Shown here one piece after another: positions 24,399 through 35,259 of a stretch of DNA of 64,000 bases. The stretch comes from Cavenderia fasciculata (lineage: Eukaryota; Evosea; Eumycetozoa; Acytosteliales; Cavenderiaceae), in assembly GCF_000203815.1 (NCBI RefSeq), contig NW_004457695.1, positions 3,346,054-3,410,053 on the forward strand, written 5' to 3'. Positions within the stretch are counted from its first letter, which is position 1. Each line of letters opens with the position of its first letter. The position numbers were made by a program, and so were the translations under genes. The notes beneath the pieces are model-generated. The model saw only the letters and a list, made by a program, of their open reading frames with translations. It did not search any database and had not been told where the DNA came from.

Positions 24399-25874
24399 TT
24401 AAATTGTAACATAAGAACCAGCATACTTCATCATGTTACATCTATCATTGGCAGCACTAAGGTAAATGTATCCACCAACTGATCCCCATGAAGTACCTAT
24501 ATATTTTAAAAAAAGAGAATTAATTAATAATTATTTCAAAAGATTTATAAATGTATGTATGTTGTTTGTATGTATGTTTGTATATTTACCCCAAGAATTT
24601 TTAATGATCCAAGCATCCTTGGAAGCATCATAACCAGTGAGAACTACGGCATGATTGACACCAGTGTATTGTTCTGGACAAGAGTAAACACCAGATCCAT
24701 AGGATTGGAATCCACCGTCGGCAAAGAGAGCGACTACGACTGGACCAGCCTTTAAGGCATCGAGGAAATGTTGTTTGGTGACACCAGCCATATTGGCTTG
24801 ACTTGTCCATCTGAATCTTGGTTGGGTAGAGTTGGAACAGGTGGCTTGTTTGACGGCAGTGTATGGAAGAGTGTTTTCATACTCTACACCAACTGGTTGC
24901 ATCAATTGGAAGACAGTCATTGGCCATCCACCATTACAACCATTGGAATAACAATTCAAAACATTTTGTTCTGATAAATCAATATCCAAACCAGTCTTTA
25001 TCTTGTTTCTTGCTTCGGCGACGGCAAGAGCTCCGAAAATGTAACAACTGCCACAACCACCTTGATTTCTAACTGGGGTAGACTTGGATCTCCAATCGAT
25101 TGAACCTGGGGCTGGAGCAGAGGTTGGAGCTGGAGTTGGAGTGGTAGTTGGCTTTGGTGTGGTGGTTGGAGTTGGAGTAGTAGTTGGCTTGGGTGTAGTG
25201 GTTGGAGTTGGAGTGTTGGTTGGAGTTGGAGTGGTAGTTGGAGCTGGGATCGATGATGGAGTGTATGGCCAGACACCAGAGAAACCACCTCTTGGGAAAT
25301 AATCACACATAATATAATGTGATCCGTTACATTGTTTGTATCCACATGCAAATGATGTAGTAGTATTCCAAACAGCCTAAAAAAATAAAAATAAAAGAAT
25401 AGAAACAAAATAAATAATAATTAATAAACATATATTTATAAATGTGATTATTTGTTTGTTTTTGTTGTTTGTTTTTGTTATTTTAGTTTCACATACATAA
25501 TTGTGGAGACAACTACCAGGAGAACAAGCCTTGGTTGACCAGTTAAAGTAGCTACGAGTAGCATTTAAAAAGTTTAACATGCTTGGTACATTGAGAGATG
25601 GTGACATGGAGATACGGAACTCACCTACGATACCTTGAAGAGCCGATGGACTGAATCTACCGTCACACTTGTTCATGTGAGCTTGGAGAGTTGTAGCGAT
25701 GGTAGTATTCCAAACCAATGGTTTGATGGTACCCTTGGCAGCTGGGGATGGGTTGGATCTCCAAGCATTGTGTTGGTTAAAGATGGTAGTTTGATCGGCC
25801 GACGACAATTGTGATGATACCATCACAACAGAGTACAATGCAAAAATTAAAAGTGAAATAAATAATGATTTCAT
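24399..25874 (-). CDS. Secreted CAP/SCP domain fused to papain-like cysteine protease, copy 2
   Basis: Three exons, 25497-25874, 24590-25376 and 24399-24496, total 1263 nt, 420 residues, with an intact frame. Signal peptide (LFISLLIFALYSVVMVSS), then a CAP/SCP-like domain (TIFNQHNAWRSNP, PLVWNTTIATTLQAHMNKC, then TTSFACGYKQCNGSHYIMC). A Thr/Pro linker of about 45 residues leads to a C1A protease domain. Catalytic residues are present: GGCGSCYIFGAL (Cys), GVNHAVVLTGY (His), WIIKNSWGTSWGSVGG (Asn). NCYSNGCNGGWP is the usual disulphide region. The I29 propeptide that normally keeps papain enzymes inactive is absent, the CAP domain standing in its place. Intron positions in the protease half differ from copy 1. 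Likely a secreted or lysosomal protease; activation mechanism unknown. A similar domain order may occur in D. discoideum gamete-specific cysteine proteases, but I could not check this. Confidence 0.88.
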
Positions 25875-26877
25875 TCTATAAATATAAATATATAAATATC
25901 TCCTAACGTTTTATAAATAAACAAATAGAGTTGTGTTGTTGAAATAAATAAATAATAGTTGTTGTTGAAGAGAAATATAAATAAAGAAGAGTGGATTGAA
26001 GAGAGAGAGAGAGGGGGAGATGGTTGATGGTTGATGATGGATTGATCGTTGGTTGATAGTTTGACTAATTTAAATTAAAAATCATTCATCGGGGTTGCTT
26101 TGAAGGGTTTGTGATGGTCGATTCTAATTATTATAACACCTATGATGATACCCGATAGAGTTGGTCAACTAGCAGTTGATGAGTAGCACCAAGCCACCTC
26201 CTACCTTGAATTGAAAGAATCTTCTAAATCAAGCGCAGCCCGTTCGAGCGTCGAGGCGAACAGACACTTAATTAATTAACTCTCTTCGAAGCCATCGAGT
26301 TTTAGCTTCAAATAATCGAGATCTAGACCGATATTTTATAAATTTTATAAAGTCTGCAAGACACTGTTGAGGGGTGAGAGGAGGGCTGGTTTTTTTTAAA
26401 ACAATGGTGGGTTTGTCGTTTGGAATGTTGATGGCAAGCCATCGAAAAGAAGGGGTTGTTCTCCCCCTACCTCGAGATACTTTGCAGTTTTTAAAATAAT
26501 TATCACAAAAAACCATCCATTCATCTGTCAAATTGACCCAACCAACAATAATTAAACCTGCAGAACAAGTCAAGTCATTTGAAGTGTTTATCTATCATCA
26601 TCATCATCCACCCCATTGGTAACACATCATTCATTCGATCAATATAGATATCTATACTTCTCAACCAACTTCCTTTATTCTCTTTTTTTATTCATTCTTT
26701 TAATCATCTATCTCTCATCGTCATCCATCCATCCATCCATCGATATCTATTTAAAATATTAATTATTTATTTTAAATATCTTATTTCATTCCAACAAAAA
26801 ACAATATATACAATACATACATAAATAATTTTAAGCTTTTAAAAACAGATAATATATACAAATAATAATAATATAAA
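25875..26877. other. Head-to-head intergenic between protease copy 2 and the I29 gene
   Basis: Separates divergent starts at 25874 and 26878, so promoters of the protease and the inhibitor-domain gene are both here. It holds the shared block at 26194-26223 and AG-rich DNA near 26000-26020. The 101-codon minus-strand frame at 26268-26573 has no family resemblance or signal and is not called. Confidence 0.55.
26194..26223 (-). promoter_or_regulatory. Upstream block shared with protease copy 1
   Basis: Plus-strand CCACCTCCTAC followed by TTGAATTGAAAGAATCTT (26206-26223), matching the block at 23653-23684 with one indel in the A run and few substitutions. It lies about 340 bp upstream of the copy 2 start. 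Confidence 0.4.
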
Positions 26878-27648
26878 ATGATGATAAAATCAATTTTATT
26901 AACACTATGTGTTGTAATGATGATGTATGTATCATCGTCAACTGCTCAAGACCCATCGGATGCCCAACTCTTTGCTGCCTTTATCAATTGGGCTCAAAAC
27001 TATAATGTTCAATACGATAGCAGTGAATTGCAAGCCAAGTTTGCTGCCTGGAAGGCCAACGCCCAATTCATTGCCAACTACAATGCCAACAACAATGTCG
27101 CTGATATGGCTATTGACAATTCTGCCCACCCCGCTGCTGCCCAAGAAGCTGTCCTCGGTGAACTCAATATTAATGCTGGTGAAGTTGTCACTTTTCCAAG
27201 TGAATCTGTTTCTCAAAGTAAGACCAAAAAAAGAAAACAAAAAAGAAATATTCAGAATAATTATTAATATTAACTATTTCCTTTTTAATTTTTTATAGTG
27301 AACTTTAATCAATTTAGTGATTTAACATTCCAAGAGTTTGAAATTCAATACACTGGAGGTGTACCAGATGCCAATGCTGTAATTCCAGGTGCTGTTGCTG
27401 CTGGAGCTGTTCTTTCTACCGGTGCTATTATTGGTATTGCTGTTGGTGGTGCTGCTGCCGTTGCTGGTGTAACTGGTGCTTCTGTTGCTATCATCAAAAA
27501 GAAGAGAGCCGCTAAAAAGACTGTAGTTGCCATGGAGGAAGTTGCTCCACAAAAATCATCTGCACCAAAGGTTGATATCTTCAAGTTTGAAAACCCACAT
27601 CACTCTATCACTGCCAGAGCTGTTGCCATTACAAGTAATTCAAATTAA
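26878..27648 (+). CDS. Stand-alone I29 cathepsin-propeptide domain on a membrane-anchored protein
   Basis: Exons 26878-27217 and 27299-27648 give 690 nt, 229 residues. A signal peptide (ILLTLCVVMMMYVSSSTA) is followed by an I29 inhibitor domain without any protease. The ERFNIN helix pattern is complete (E-3-K-3-W-2-N-3-I-3-N in ELQAKFAAWKANAQFIANYN, with Lys for Arg and Trp for Phe). After the intron comes MNFNQFSDLTFQEF, the GNFD-type motif. Then a Gly/Ala-rich membrane segment (GAIIGIAVGGAAAVAGVTGA), a basic stop-transfer KKKR and a tail of about 60 residues. This predicts a type I protein displaying the inhibitor fold in the lumen or outside. Stand-alone I29 proteins elsewhere (CTLA-2, crammer type) inhibit cathepsins. 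Its neighbour is a papain enzyme lacking this domain. Confidence 0.82.
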
Positions 27649-27897
27649 ATATTGATAATAATAATAATACTTGAATTAAAAAAAAAAAACAAAACCAAAA
27701 AAAAAAAAACCTTATTTATTTATTTATTAATGTATTAATAATACACACAACACAACACAAACCAAACCCAAACCAATCTAATCTACACACCCAAACCCCA
27801 AATAAATTTAATATTACATCTCTATTAATTAATTTTGTAATGTAATAATTTATCATTCCATTAATATGTCTGTATCGCGTCTAATTTTTAATTCATT

Positions 27898-29540
27898 TTA
27901 TTTACTTTGGCTACTTGCTGTCTTTTTGAATTTTGAAATAAAGAAACCAATTGTTTCATGATTGGTAGAAGGATCAAAACGTTGGACTAGAGGTGATAGA
28001 TTCTCTGGGAGAATACCAGGGAGACCTGGATCACCAATATGACCTGTTTGTGGAACCAGCTGCATAAAACTACCATAATTGTCGAGTAGGTATTTAACAT
28101 TTTCTTCATTTTCACAAGGGTTGATGGTGCAGGTAGAGTATACTAGTATACCACCAGGTGCCAACAACTTGACGGCCGCATCAATCAATACACGTTGCAA
28201 ACAAGCTGAATTATCCAAATCAATTAATAATGTAGCCTCGTCGAAACGTGGACGTGTACCAAGTCCCGAACATGGACCGTCAAGTAAGATACGATCAAAT
28301 GATTCTTCTTTAAATACTCCTTCGATGAGGAGTTTCTTTGAATCACCTGCACGAACTGTTACCAAACCATTCTCATCGAATCCATTGACACGACACAAAT
28401 CGCTAACCATCTTTGCCTTTTTCTTGTTTTTGTCAATAGCTGTAATCTTGTCACCTAAACCATTATTCTTGACCAATGATGCTATCAATGTTGTCTTTCC
28501 ACCTGGTGCAGCACACATATCCAATATATTAAATGATCTCTTTTCTCTTTGTGATGGAAGAAGATCCATTTGAAAGACTGTAAGGATAGATGGAAGATGT
28601 TGAAGGAATAATTTATCGGTTAATACACCATTCAATGGTGGACAATCCCATATTCTTTCAGTCATCTTGATACCAACACCTCCACGAGTACTATAATAAT
28701 CCAAACGGTTCATCAATGACACTCCATTACCAACAAATACAGTTCTCTCTGCATAATATCCATCAATGATAAATCCTCTCTTTCCATCTTGACTCAAATC
28801 TACAAATACTGATACCATATCACCTTCTACTATATGTTTAAATGATCCAATGATTCCTGGCTAAAAATAAAATTAAATTAAATAAATAGAATGGTTGAGA
28901 TTAGGTTGACAACTTACTGCAAAGATATCACTTCCTCTTAATACTGCTTCAGCACATAATACTCCTACTACCACCTCTATATTGATATTAATTGAAAGAT
29001 ATATTAATATTTTCAATATAAAACTAAACCTCTAGATTATTAGTTTCCTTACGTACGTTTATATTTTGGTTGTGGATTAAATGGACCATGATTCTTTAAT
29101 AATATAGTTTGATTTGTTATAGATTGAATAGTTTCATTGGTATCTTCTTTGACAAGATTAGAGAATGGTATAATATTGTTATCTTGTAATTTGAATTGAA
29201 TCGATTCAAAGTAGGGACGTAGTTGATTGAGTAGGTGTGGTCTGTCACATTTGGAAGTGTTGACACGTATAGTTGTAAAGGTTGGTGGACGTACTTGAGC
29301 CTTTCTAATGGCATTCATGTGATCCTTTCCATAGTATTTCTCTAAATGATCTAATACATTCTGATGTTTGTATGCCATGATTGCATTCGGATCTGATGCA
29401 TGTACTAGATTCATCTTTGATGTATCTATAGTGACTGGTGTATTATTATTATTATCATCATGTTTCTTTCTTTTGTTATTATTATCACTACCAGTATTAC
29501 TATTACTAGTTGTAGTTGTAGTTGTTATTGTTTGCTCCAT
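27898..29540 (-). CDS. nsun6: NSUN6-type tRNA cytosine-5 methyltransferase
   Basis: SAM-dependent RNA m5C methyltransferase; in animals NSUN6 methylates C72 in the acceptor stem of certain tRNAs. Exons 29057-29540, 28918-28976 and 27898-28860 total 1506 nt (501 residues). An Asn/Thr-rich leader is followed by FTTIRVNTSKC, then a PUA-like middle part (VVVGVLCAEAVLRGSDIFA, YYAERTVFVGNGVSL). The methyltransferase core has ILDMCAAPGGKTT (SAM binding), AIDKN, RILLDGPCSGLG with the release Cys, and VYSTCTINPCENE with the catalytic Cys. The ending RFDPSTNHETIGFFISKF is typical. The PUA-like insert and closing motif favour NSUN6 over NOP2/NSUN1. The start at 29540 faces a divergent gene across 0.8 kb. 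Confidence 0.93.
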
Positions 29541-30344
29541 TCTCGATCGGGACTAACACTAACAAAGTACGTAGTTAGAGCCGACCTCGTCTTTATTTTT
29601 TTTGTAAAACGAGAGAACCTTCGGACCAAAAATTTTTATTTTTTATTAATATATTAATTCCTAATCATCATCATAGGTTTGGGCGTAGGAGATGCCCAGG
29701 AAAGGAATCTAAAAGATAATAAAATAATGTGTGTTTGCATTCTCTCTCTCTCTCAATAATTTAATCTTATCGAGTGAACATTTTTACTCACCCCCAAATT
29801 CATTGGATACCCTGATTTTTATTCATAACCCGAAATAAAGGGGTGAATCAACTCATCTACCCAATCACCCACTCCATATATATATATATATAATTATAAT
29901 CAATCTATTCATCTTGGGAGGAGGGTGGGGGTATGCATAGTAGTATTATATATTTAAAAAAAAAAAAAAAAAAAGAAGAAGAATCAACCAATCATTGGAA
30001 TCAAGTCAACAACTGTATTTTTTCTCCCTTTGTCTCTCCTCTCGATTATATTTTTTGTTATTCTACAAAACCCTGTTGATCAATCATCAATCATCAGATT
30101 AGTATAAATTAATCATAAAAATCAATTAATTTTTATTAATATTAATAGTATTAGATTGTTATCTCCATCATACATATTATTTATTATTTTGTTATCAGTC
30201 ATTTTTTATTTTTAATTTTCAAAATACTAAACTATAAAAGTATTGGTTTACCAAGATTCATTCTTACAGTCATTATTTTATTTGTATTTAAATATTTATT
30301 ATTATTATTATTTGTTATTAAAAAAACAAGCATACTTTTAAAAA
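29541..30344. other. Divergent intergenic region
   Basis: Between nsun6 and the predicted myristoylated protein gene. It contains TA repeats near 29877-29892 and an A run near 29957-29974. No gene seen. Confidence 0.55.
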
Positions 30345-31055
30345 ATGGGATCATCACCAAGTAAAGAAAACAAAGAAAAAGAGGGAAAATTATCTCCATC
30401 AACATCCAATACTTCAACTTCATCATCTGCATCTACATCCACATCTTCATCATCAACTCCACATAGTAATAGTACCGATGATATTATTAATCATCCCAAT
30501 AATAATAACAAAACAAGTTATCCAGAACATGTGATCGATGCCTCAAAAGTAGGTGACGTCTATGTCATTGTATATGGAACCAACAAGTCTCCAGTAAAAG
30601 ATAAAGATAAAGAAAACTTAATTTATACTGTTGTGATTGACGTAGCAGGTGAATCAACAGAAGTAGTACCAATGGGTTTGGAGATATTCCTTGGAAAGGA
30701 GAAAAAAGGCATACGTCTTTTTGAAGAAAGACTTTGTGAACTACGTCCCAAATATGTTTCACATCAATTGGTTGGAAAAATCGATAATCTTTATCATGCT
30801 GGACAACCACAAGAATGGGCAAAGGGTTTAAAAGGAGTCATCTCTGGAAAGTGGTTTCCTGTATTCCAACAAACCAAGGGACCATTATGGTCTCAATCTG
30901 CCAACAGCCAAAACTATGCAAAGTATCTCATCGACACACTCAAAGAGAATAATCCTCATTCTCTAACTTGGCCAAATCAATTAAAAACTCCAACCGATAA
31001 CAATAGTCCACGTGTCTATATTCCTCAATACATTGATATTTTAGCTGCCAAATAA
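30345..31055 (+). CDS. Hypothetical protein with predicted N-myristoylation site
   Basis: Single-exon gene, 236 residues, family not recognised. MGSSPSKENK fits the N-myristoyltransferase consensus (Gly2, Ser in the sixth-position region, Lys nearby), so the protein may attach to membranes. Residues 17-60 are a Ser/Thr/Asn-rich flexible stretch. From about residue 65 a folded domain is likely: DVYVIVYGTNKSP, YTVVIDVAGESTEVVPMGLE, RPKYVSHQLVGKIDNL, then KGLKGVISGKWFPVFQQ. No transmembrane segment. It might be a dictyostelid-specific signalling adaptor; that is only a guess. Confidence 0.75.
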   Translation: MGSSPSKENKEKEGKLSPSTSNTSTSSSASTSTSSSSTPHSNSTDDIINHPNNNNKTSYPEHVIDASKVGDVYVIVYGTNKSPVKDKDKENLIYTVVIDVAGESTEVVPMGLEIFLGKEKKGIRLFEERLCELRPKYVSHQLVGKIDNLYHAGQPQEWAKGLKGVISGKWFPVFQQTKGPLWSQSANSQNYAKYLIDTLKENNPHSLTWPNQLKTPTDNNSPRVYIPQYIDILAAK

Positions 31056-31336
31056 AAAATAATATAAAGTTTAATAATAATAATAGTTTCCTAAAATTAA
31101 TAATAATAATTCTAATAATAATAATAATAATAATAATATTAAATAATAATTCTTTCACCATGTTGAACAACCATTTTCAAGAAATATTAACCTGTACTCC
31201 CAAATTAATAATTAATAAATAAACAAAAATATCATCAATTTGAATTTTAAACTTTTTGGCGCCATTATTTGTATCTTTCAAGTTCACAGTCATTCATGTA
31301 GCACAGATAAAAGTATTGTATAACAAAAGATAAAAG

Positions 31337-32850
31337 ATGAAGAAATACAATGTATCATTTATAGATCAATATCCTTTAAATTGTTATAGATTGATAGAGG
31401 TATCAAATGATATATTAAACGATTTCAAAACAAATGAAAAGTATGTAGTATGATGATGAAGAACAGTCAATTTGCTTGGAGTAGTTCTAACATTCATTGT
31501 ATTGTTGTATCAATTGATATATATAGATTGATTATTAAAGGAAATGGACCAAATGATGAAGCAGTACTTTGTACATCAACAAAGACCTATTCTATCAAAT
31601 CAGCATTTACACCAAACTCTATGCTGTTGTCAATAAGGAAGAATAAGAGTTCCAGTAGTAACACTGCTACTACATCATCAATGGATGTCGATGATTCATC
31701 GTCTGCGTCGACAACAAATATATCAACACCAACAAAACAAGCTCCTCCATCATCATCATCATCATTATCGTCGATAGAAATACATTCACTTTTACAACAA
31801 CAATATGAATTGACAGAGATTCCACCAAGACTATCATTATTGAAAACAACATTACTCAAGAGACCGGTAGAGAATGATGAATCAGAGATTGACGGATCAG
31901 ACGATTCAATTGGTTACAGTCTATCTGAAATCATATCATCAACTCAAGCAAGTGAAGCTGAAATTAGACAATATATTCAAGATAAATTACATGTATTTTA
32001 TATTAATCAAGGTATTGTACTTAATATCTCGTAATTATAAACATCATATGATGTTAATGTTAATATTTGTTGTTTAATTTTAGATCGAATTGCACTTTTA
32101 TCGGAAACCTATCAACACTATTTGATTGATTTAATATTAACGGAAATTACTATAAATGGATGGTCACATTCTAAAGTACCTTTGAATGAATGTATACAAA
32201 AGATTGAAAACCAACCAAAACAATTATTGGAATATACATTTAGAATTTATGGTAGCATTGATAATAGTGTCAAAGATAAAGAGGAAAATGAAATATATTA
32301 TAAATTGGATACAAATTTAATTTGTATAAATATTGCAAATCAATTATTCAAGGTAAGAAATCATCGATGATTGGTTATTATACTAATAATGGTATCTCGG
32401 TAGATATTAATTTATTTTATTTTTGTTTAGGAAAAACAAAATTGGACAAGAGATAAATTTATGGAACAATGGATTGATAAATTACCAGCAGAGATTAAAC
32501 CATCGATTGATATGTTGAAAGGTATTGCAATTACACCAATCATTGGTAAACAAACAATGGTCAATTATTTAAATGTAGAGGATTTATCATTTGTTCCAAA
32601 GGATAGATTCGCTCATCTATTCAAACAAATGCCAAAATGGAAATTATCAGAAATTGATGTTTATATAAAGTATGTAAAATGCATCAAAGGAATAGATAGG
32701 TATTGAATCAAAACATTAATTAACTTTCTCTTATAATTATTATATTTTAGACCAATAGTACCACCAGAAAATACAATCGAACAATACTTGACTAAATTTA
32801 CAAGAACAATGACAGTTGACAAGGAAAAAGTATACATGCCAAAGTTTTAA
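31337..32850 (+). CDS. dscc1: DCC1, sister chromatid cohesion / CTF18-RFC subunit
   Basis: DCC1 joins CTF8 and CTF18 in an alternative clamp loader that loads PCNA and supports cohesion and replication. Five exons (31337-31440, 31527-32011, 32084-32352, 32431-32669, 32751-32850) total 1197 nt, 398 residues. Recognisable pieces in family order: DEAVLCTSTKTYSIKSA, the region YSLSEIISSTQASEAEI (matching the DLLDQIQASEEEI type), GWSHSKVPLNECIQ, YKLDTNLICINIANQL, MLKGIAITPI, DRFAHLFKQMPKW and EQYLTKF near the end. An Asp/Ser-rich insert near residues 75-115 is lineage-specific. Exon 1 (MKKYNVSFIDQYP) is called from its in-phase splice to LIIKGNGPNDEAV. Convergent with the MMAA gene. Confidence 0.92.
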
Positions 32851-32981
32851 ATTAAATTAAATTAAATTAAATTATTGATTATTTTAATAAATAGATCAAC
32901 TATATGATTTTTCTTATGTGTGTTTATATACAACTGTTGGTATGGTACTTTTACTGTTACAGTTTTGTTTAGATTTGTGTT

Positions 32982-34524
32982 TTAATATTTAGTAGACATG
33001 AACATTTTGATGATTTGATCAGCTGCCAAACTAGGAGATATTTCACCTTGTTTAACTTGTTGTTCAAGAATTGGAATGACTTGATTCAAAGATTTACTAG
33101 AATGTAATCTAGTCATTAATTCATCTTCAATATATCTCCACATCCATGTTTGTTTTTGATTTGATCTTTTTTCTCCCAATTCTCCAGTTCCCTAAAACAA
33201 ATAAAACAGAATATAAATTAATTAATGTCAAATCATATCTTTGTTGTTTGTCTTTACATACAATCATTAATGTTTGATATTCATTCATTGTATTCCAAAC
33301 AGTATCAATATTTTCATTGGTCAAGGATGAACATGATAATACCTTTGGTCTCCAATTCTCTGATTTTGGACGTTGTACCTTGAATGCAGACATGTATTCT
33401 GCCACTGTAAATCTTGCACGTGGAAGTAACTCTCCATCTGCTTTGTTTACAACTACTAAATCTGACATTTCAACAATACCTTTTTTCAATCCCTAAATCA
33501 ATATATATATTTGATTAACAATCGATAATAGATTCATATTCTATTCTATTCTATTCTATTCTAATCTATTACATACTTGTAATTCATCACCATTGGCAGG
33601 TGGAACCAATAACATAAATATATCAACCATTTCTTCGACTGATACTTCAGATTGACCAACACCAACAGTCTCTACAATGATGACATCATAACCTGCACCT
33701 TCACATAATACCATAGTATCTGATGTACTTTTAGTGATACCACCCAATGATCCACGTGAAGATGATGGACGTACATATGCATTTGGGTCTTTGGAAAGCT
33801 CCACCATTCTAGTCTTGTCACCAAGGATACTGCCACCTGTACGAACCGACGATGGATCAATAGCCAAGACAGCCACCTTTTTGTTTAGTTTGGTTGTTAA
33901 ATATCTACCAAATGCTTCGATAAACGTTGATTTACCTGCACCTGGTGGTCCAGATATACCAATCCGGAATGATTTAGGTTTTCCATGCTTTCCCCTAGAC
34001 TCTTCTTCTTTTTTGGCTATTTGCATCAATATTGAAATGATCAATCTTGCTTGTTGTTGATGATCTTCTTTTGATGATTCAACTAATAATAGAGAATGAA
34101 TTAGATTAGTTTGAGTGAATGAGTGATAACCAACTATTCTAATATACTTACTCAATGTAATCAATCTTGCCAATTCAACTCTATGTGAATTGCTAATACC
34201 ATCGATTAACTTTTTGTTTTGATCTGTTAGTTTCTCATACAAAACATTCTTGGAGTGATCAATGATACCGCCGTTGTTCAAGTCATTGATATGAGGTATC
34301 TTTTTCTTGATTGAAGTAGCACTTGTAAAAGTAGACGTTGATGAGTCTTGAGTTATCCCTTCTGATCCTACTGTCGATGAATAGTATTTAACATTACTAC
34401 GAGTTGTTGTTGTTGTTGATGATGATGCTGATAACAGAGGTGATGATAATGATCGACCACTACTGAACACCGATCCAATATAAGATGTTGTGGTTCTATT
34501 CAATAAACTATGTTTTAACATCAT
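32982..34524 (-). CDS. mmaa: MMAA-type G3E GTPase, methylmalonyl-CoA mutase chaperone
   Basis: Mitochondrial GTPase (MMAA/MeaB/ArgK) that guards cobalamin loading of methylmalonyl-CoA mutase in propionate breakdown. Exons 34152-34524, 33577-34082, 33262-33492 and 32982-33191 total 1320 nt (439 residues). The first 60 residues are Ser/Thr/Arg-rich with no acids, as in a transit peptide. The P-loop is GISGPPGAGKSTFIE. AVLAIDPSSVRTGGSILGDKTRM, VRPSSSRGSLGG, IIVETVGVGQSE, LLVPPANGDELQGLKKG and VVNKADG are diagnostic. The tail has KQTWMWRYIEDEL. The 69-bp first intron (34083-34151) has no in-frame stop, so it can be mistaken for coding; removing it gives the conserved ITLVESS. Confidence 0.95.
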
Positions 34525-35259
34525 TCTTCTTCATTTATAAAAGTAATGAACATCTGAAATGTGCACATTAATTGTGTTACCCATTTGAGCTTTTTTTTTT
34601 TTTAATTGGTTGGGAGGGGTCCCCCTCCAAGATGATTGATTTCTGATTTAATTTTAAACAAATTGGATAGATACTCAGTTTCGGGGCGGGGAACTGTTTA
34701 ATTCGATTAGTTGGTTGATTGATGATGTGTTAAGACATGTCTTTTAGATTTTGATTGAATCATAATGGGGTATGAGTTATAGTAAAGGTGAAGGAGAATG
34801 GGTGGGACTATGATGATAAACAAAAGTATCAAAGTATCTGATGTTTAAACGGAAATATAGTTGAACTTGAAATGTGTTTACTTTGGGGTCTGGATACTTT
34901 GATTAAAAAAAGACCGATACAAACTGAGTGTTTGCAGGGTTTTCGCGAGAGCATTCCCGAATGAGGACAGCGGATATTTGTGTCTTTGAGATTTTATGTT
35001 ATGTTTGCAACAACACAACAAAAAATGGGTCAGATATTTGCTGCATTTGTTGTTGTGTTGCTGTTCAGTGAAGAGAGGATGTATGAGACAACAAAGTCTT
35101 ATTGTTCCACATCATCATTCATTATATCTTGTCCTCCTCCTCACAGATACAACAAAGATAGATAGATAGAAATAGATAAAAGAAAGAGATAAAAAGGAGA
35201 GATAAAAAAAAAAAGAGATTAAAAAAAAAAAAATTAGACACAGATAGGAGAGGGGAAAA
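34525..35259. other. Divergent intergenic region
   Basis: Between mmaa and the Roco gene. It holds a T run near 34590-34602, an AG/AT-rich stretch from 35160 to 35235 and A runs just before the Roco ATG. The 61-codon frame at 34980 shows no coding signs. Confidence 0.55.

Noticed and set aside
24181-24400. Possible micro-gene starting MLNYLGGIISSCC with a GTATGG donor
   Set aside because: Joining to the next acceptor gives only about 19 residues overlapping the protease copy 2 end; too weak.
26225-26262. GTTCGAGCG patch considered as a tRNA B-box
   Set aside because: No matching A-box or acceptor stem nearby.
26268-26573. 101-codon minus-strand frame between protease copy 2 and the I29 gene
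   Set aside because: No recognisable motif, odd codon choice compared with neighbours, and it sits in the promoter region of two genes.
34980-35165. Short plus-strand frame before the Roco gene
   Set aside because: Composition resembles noncoding DNA and it has no splice partner.
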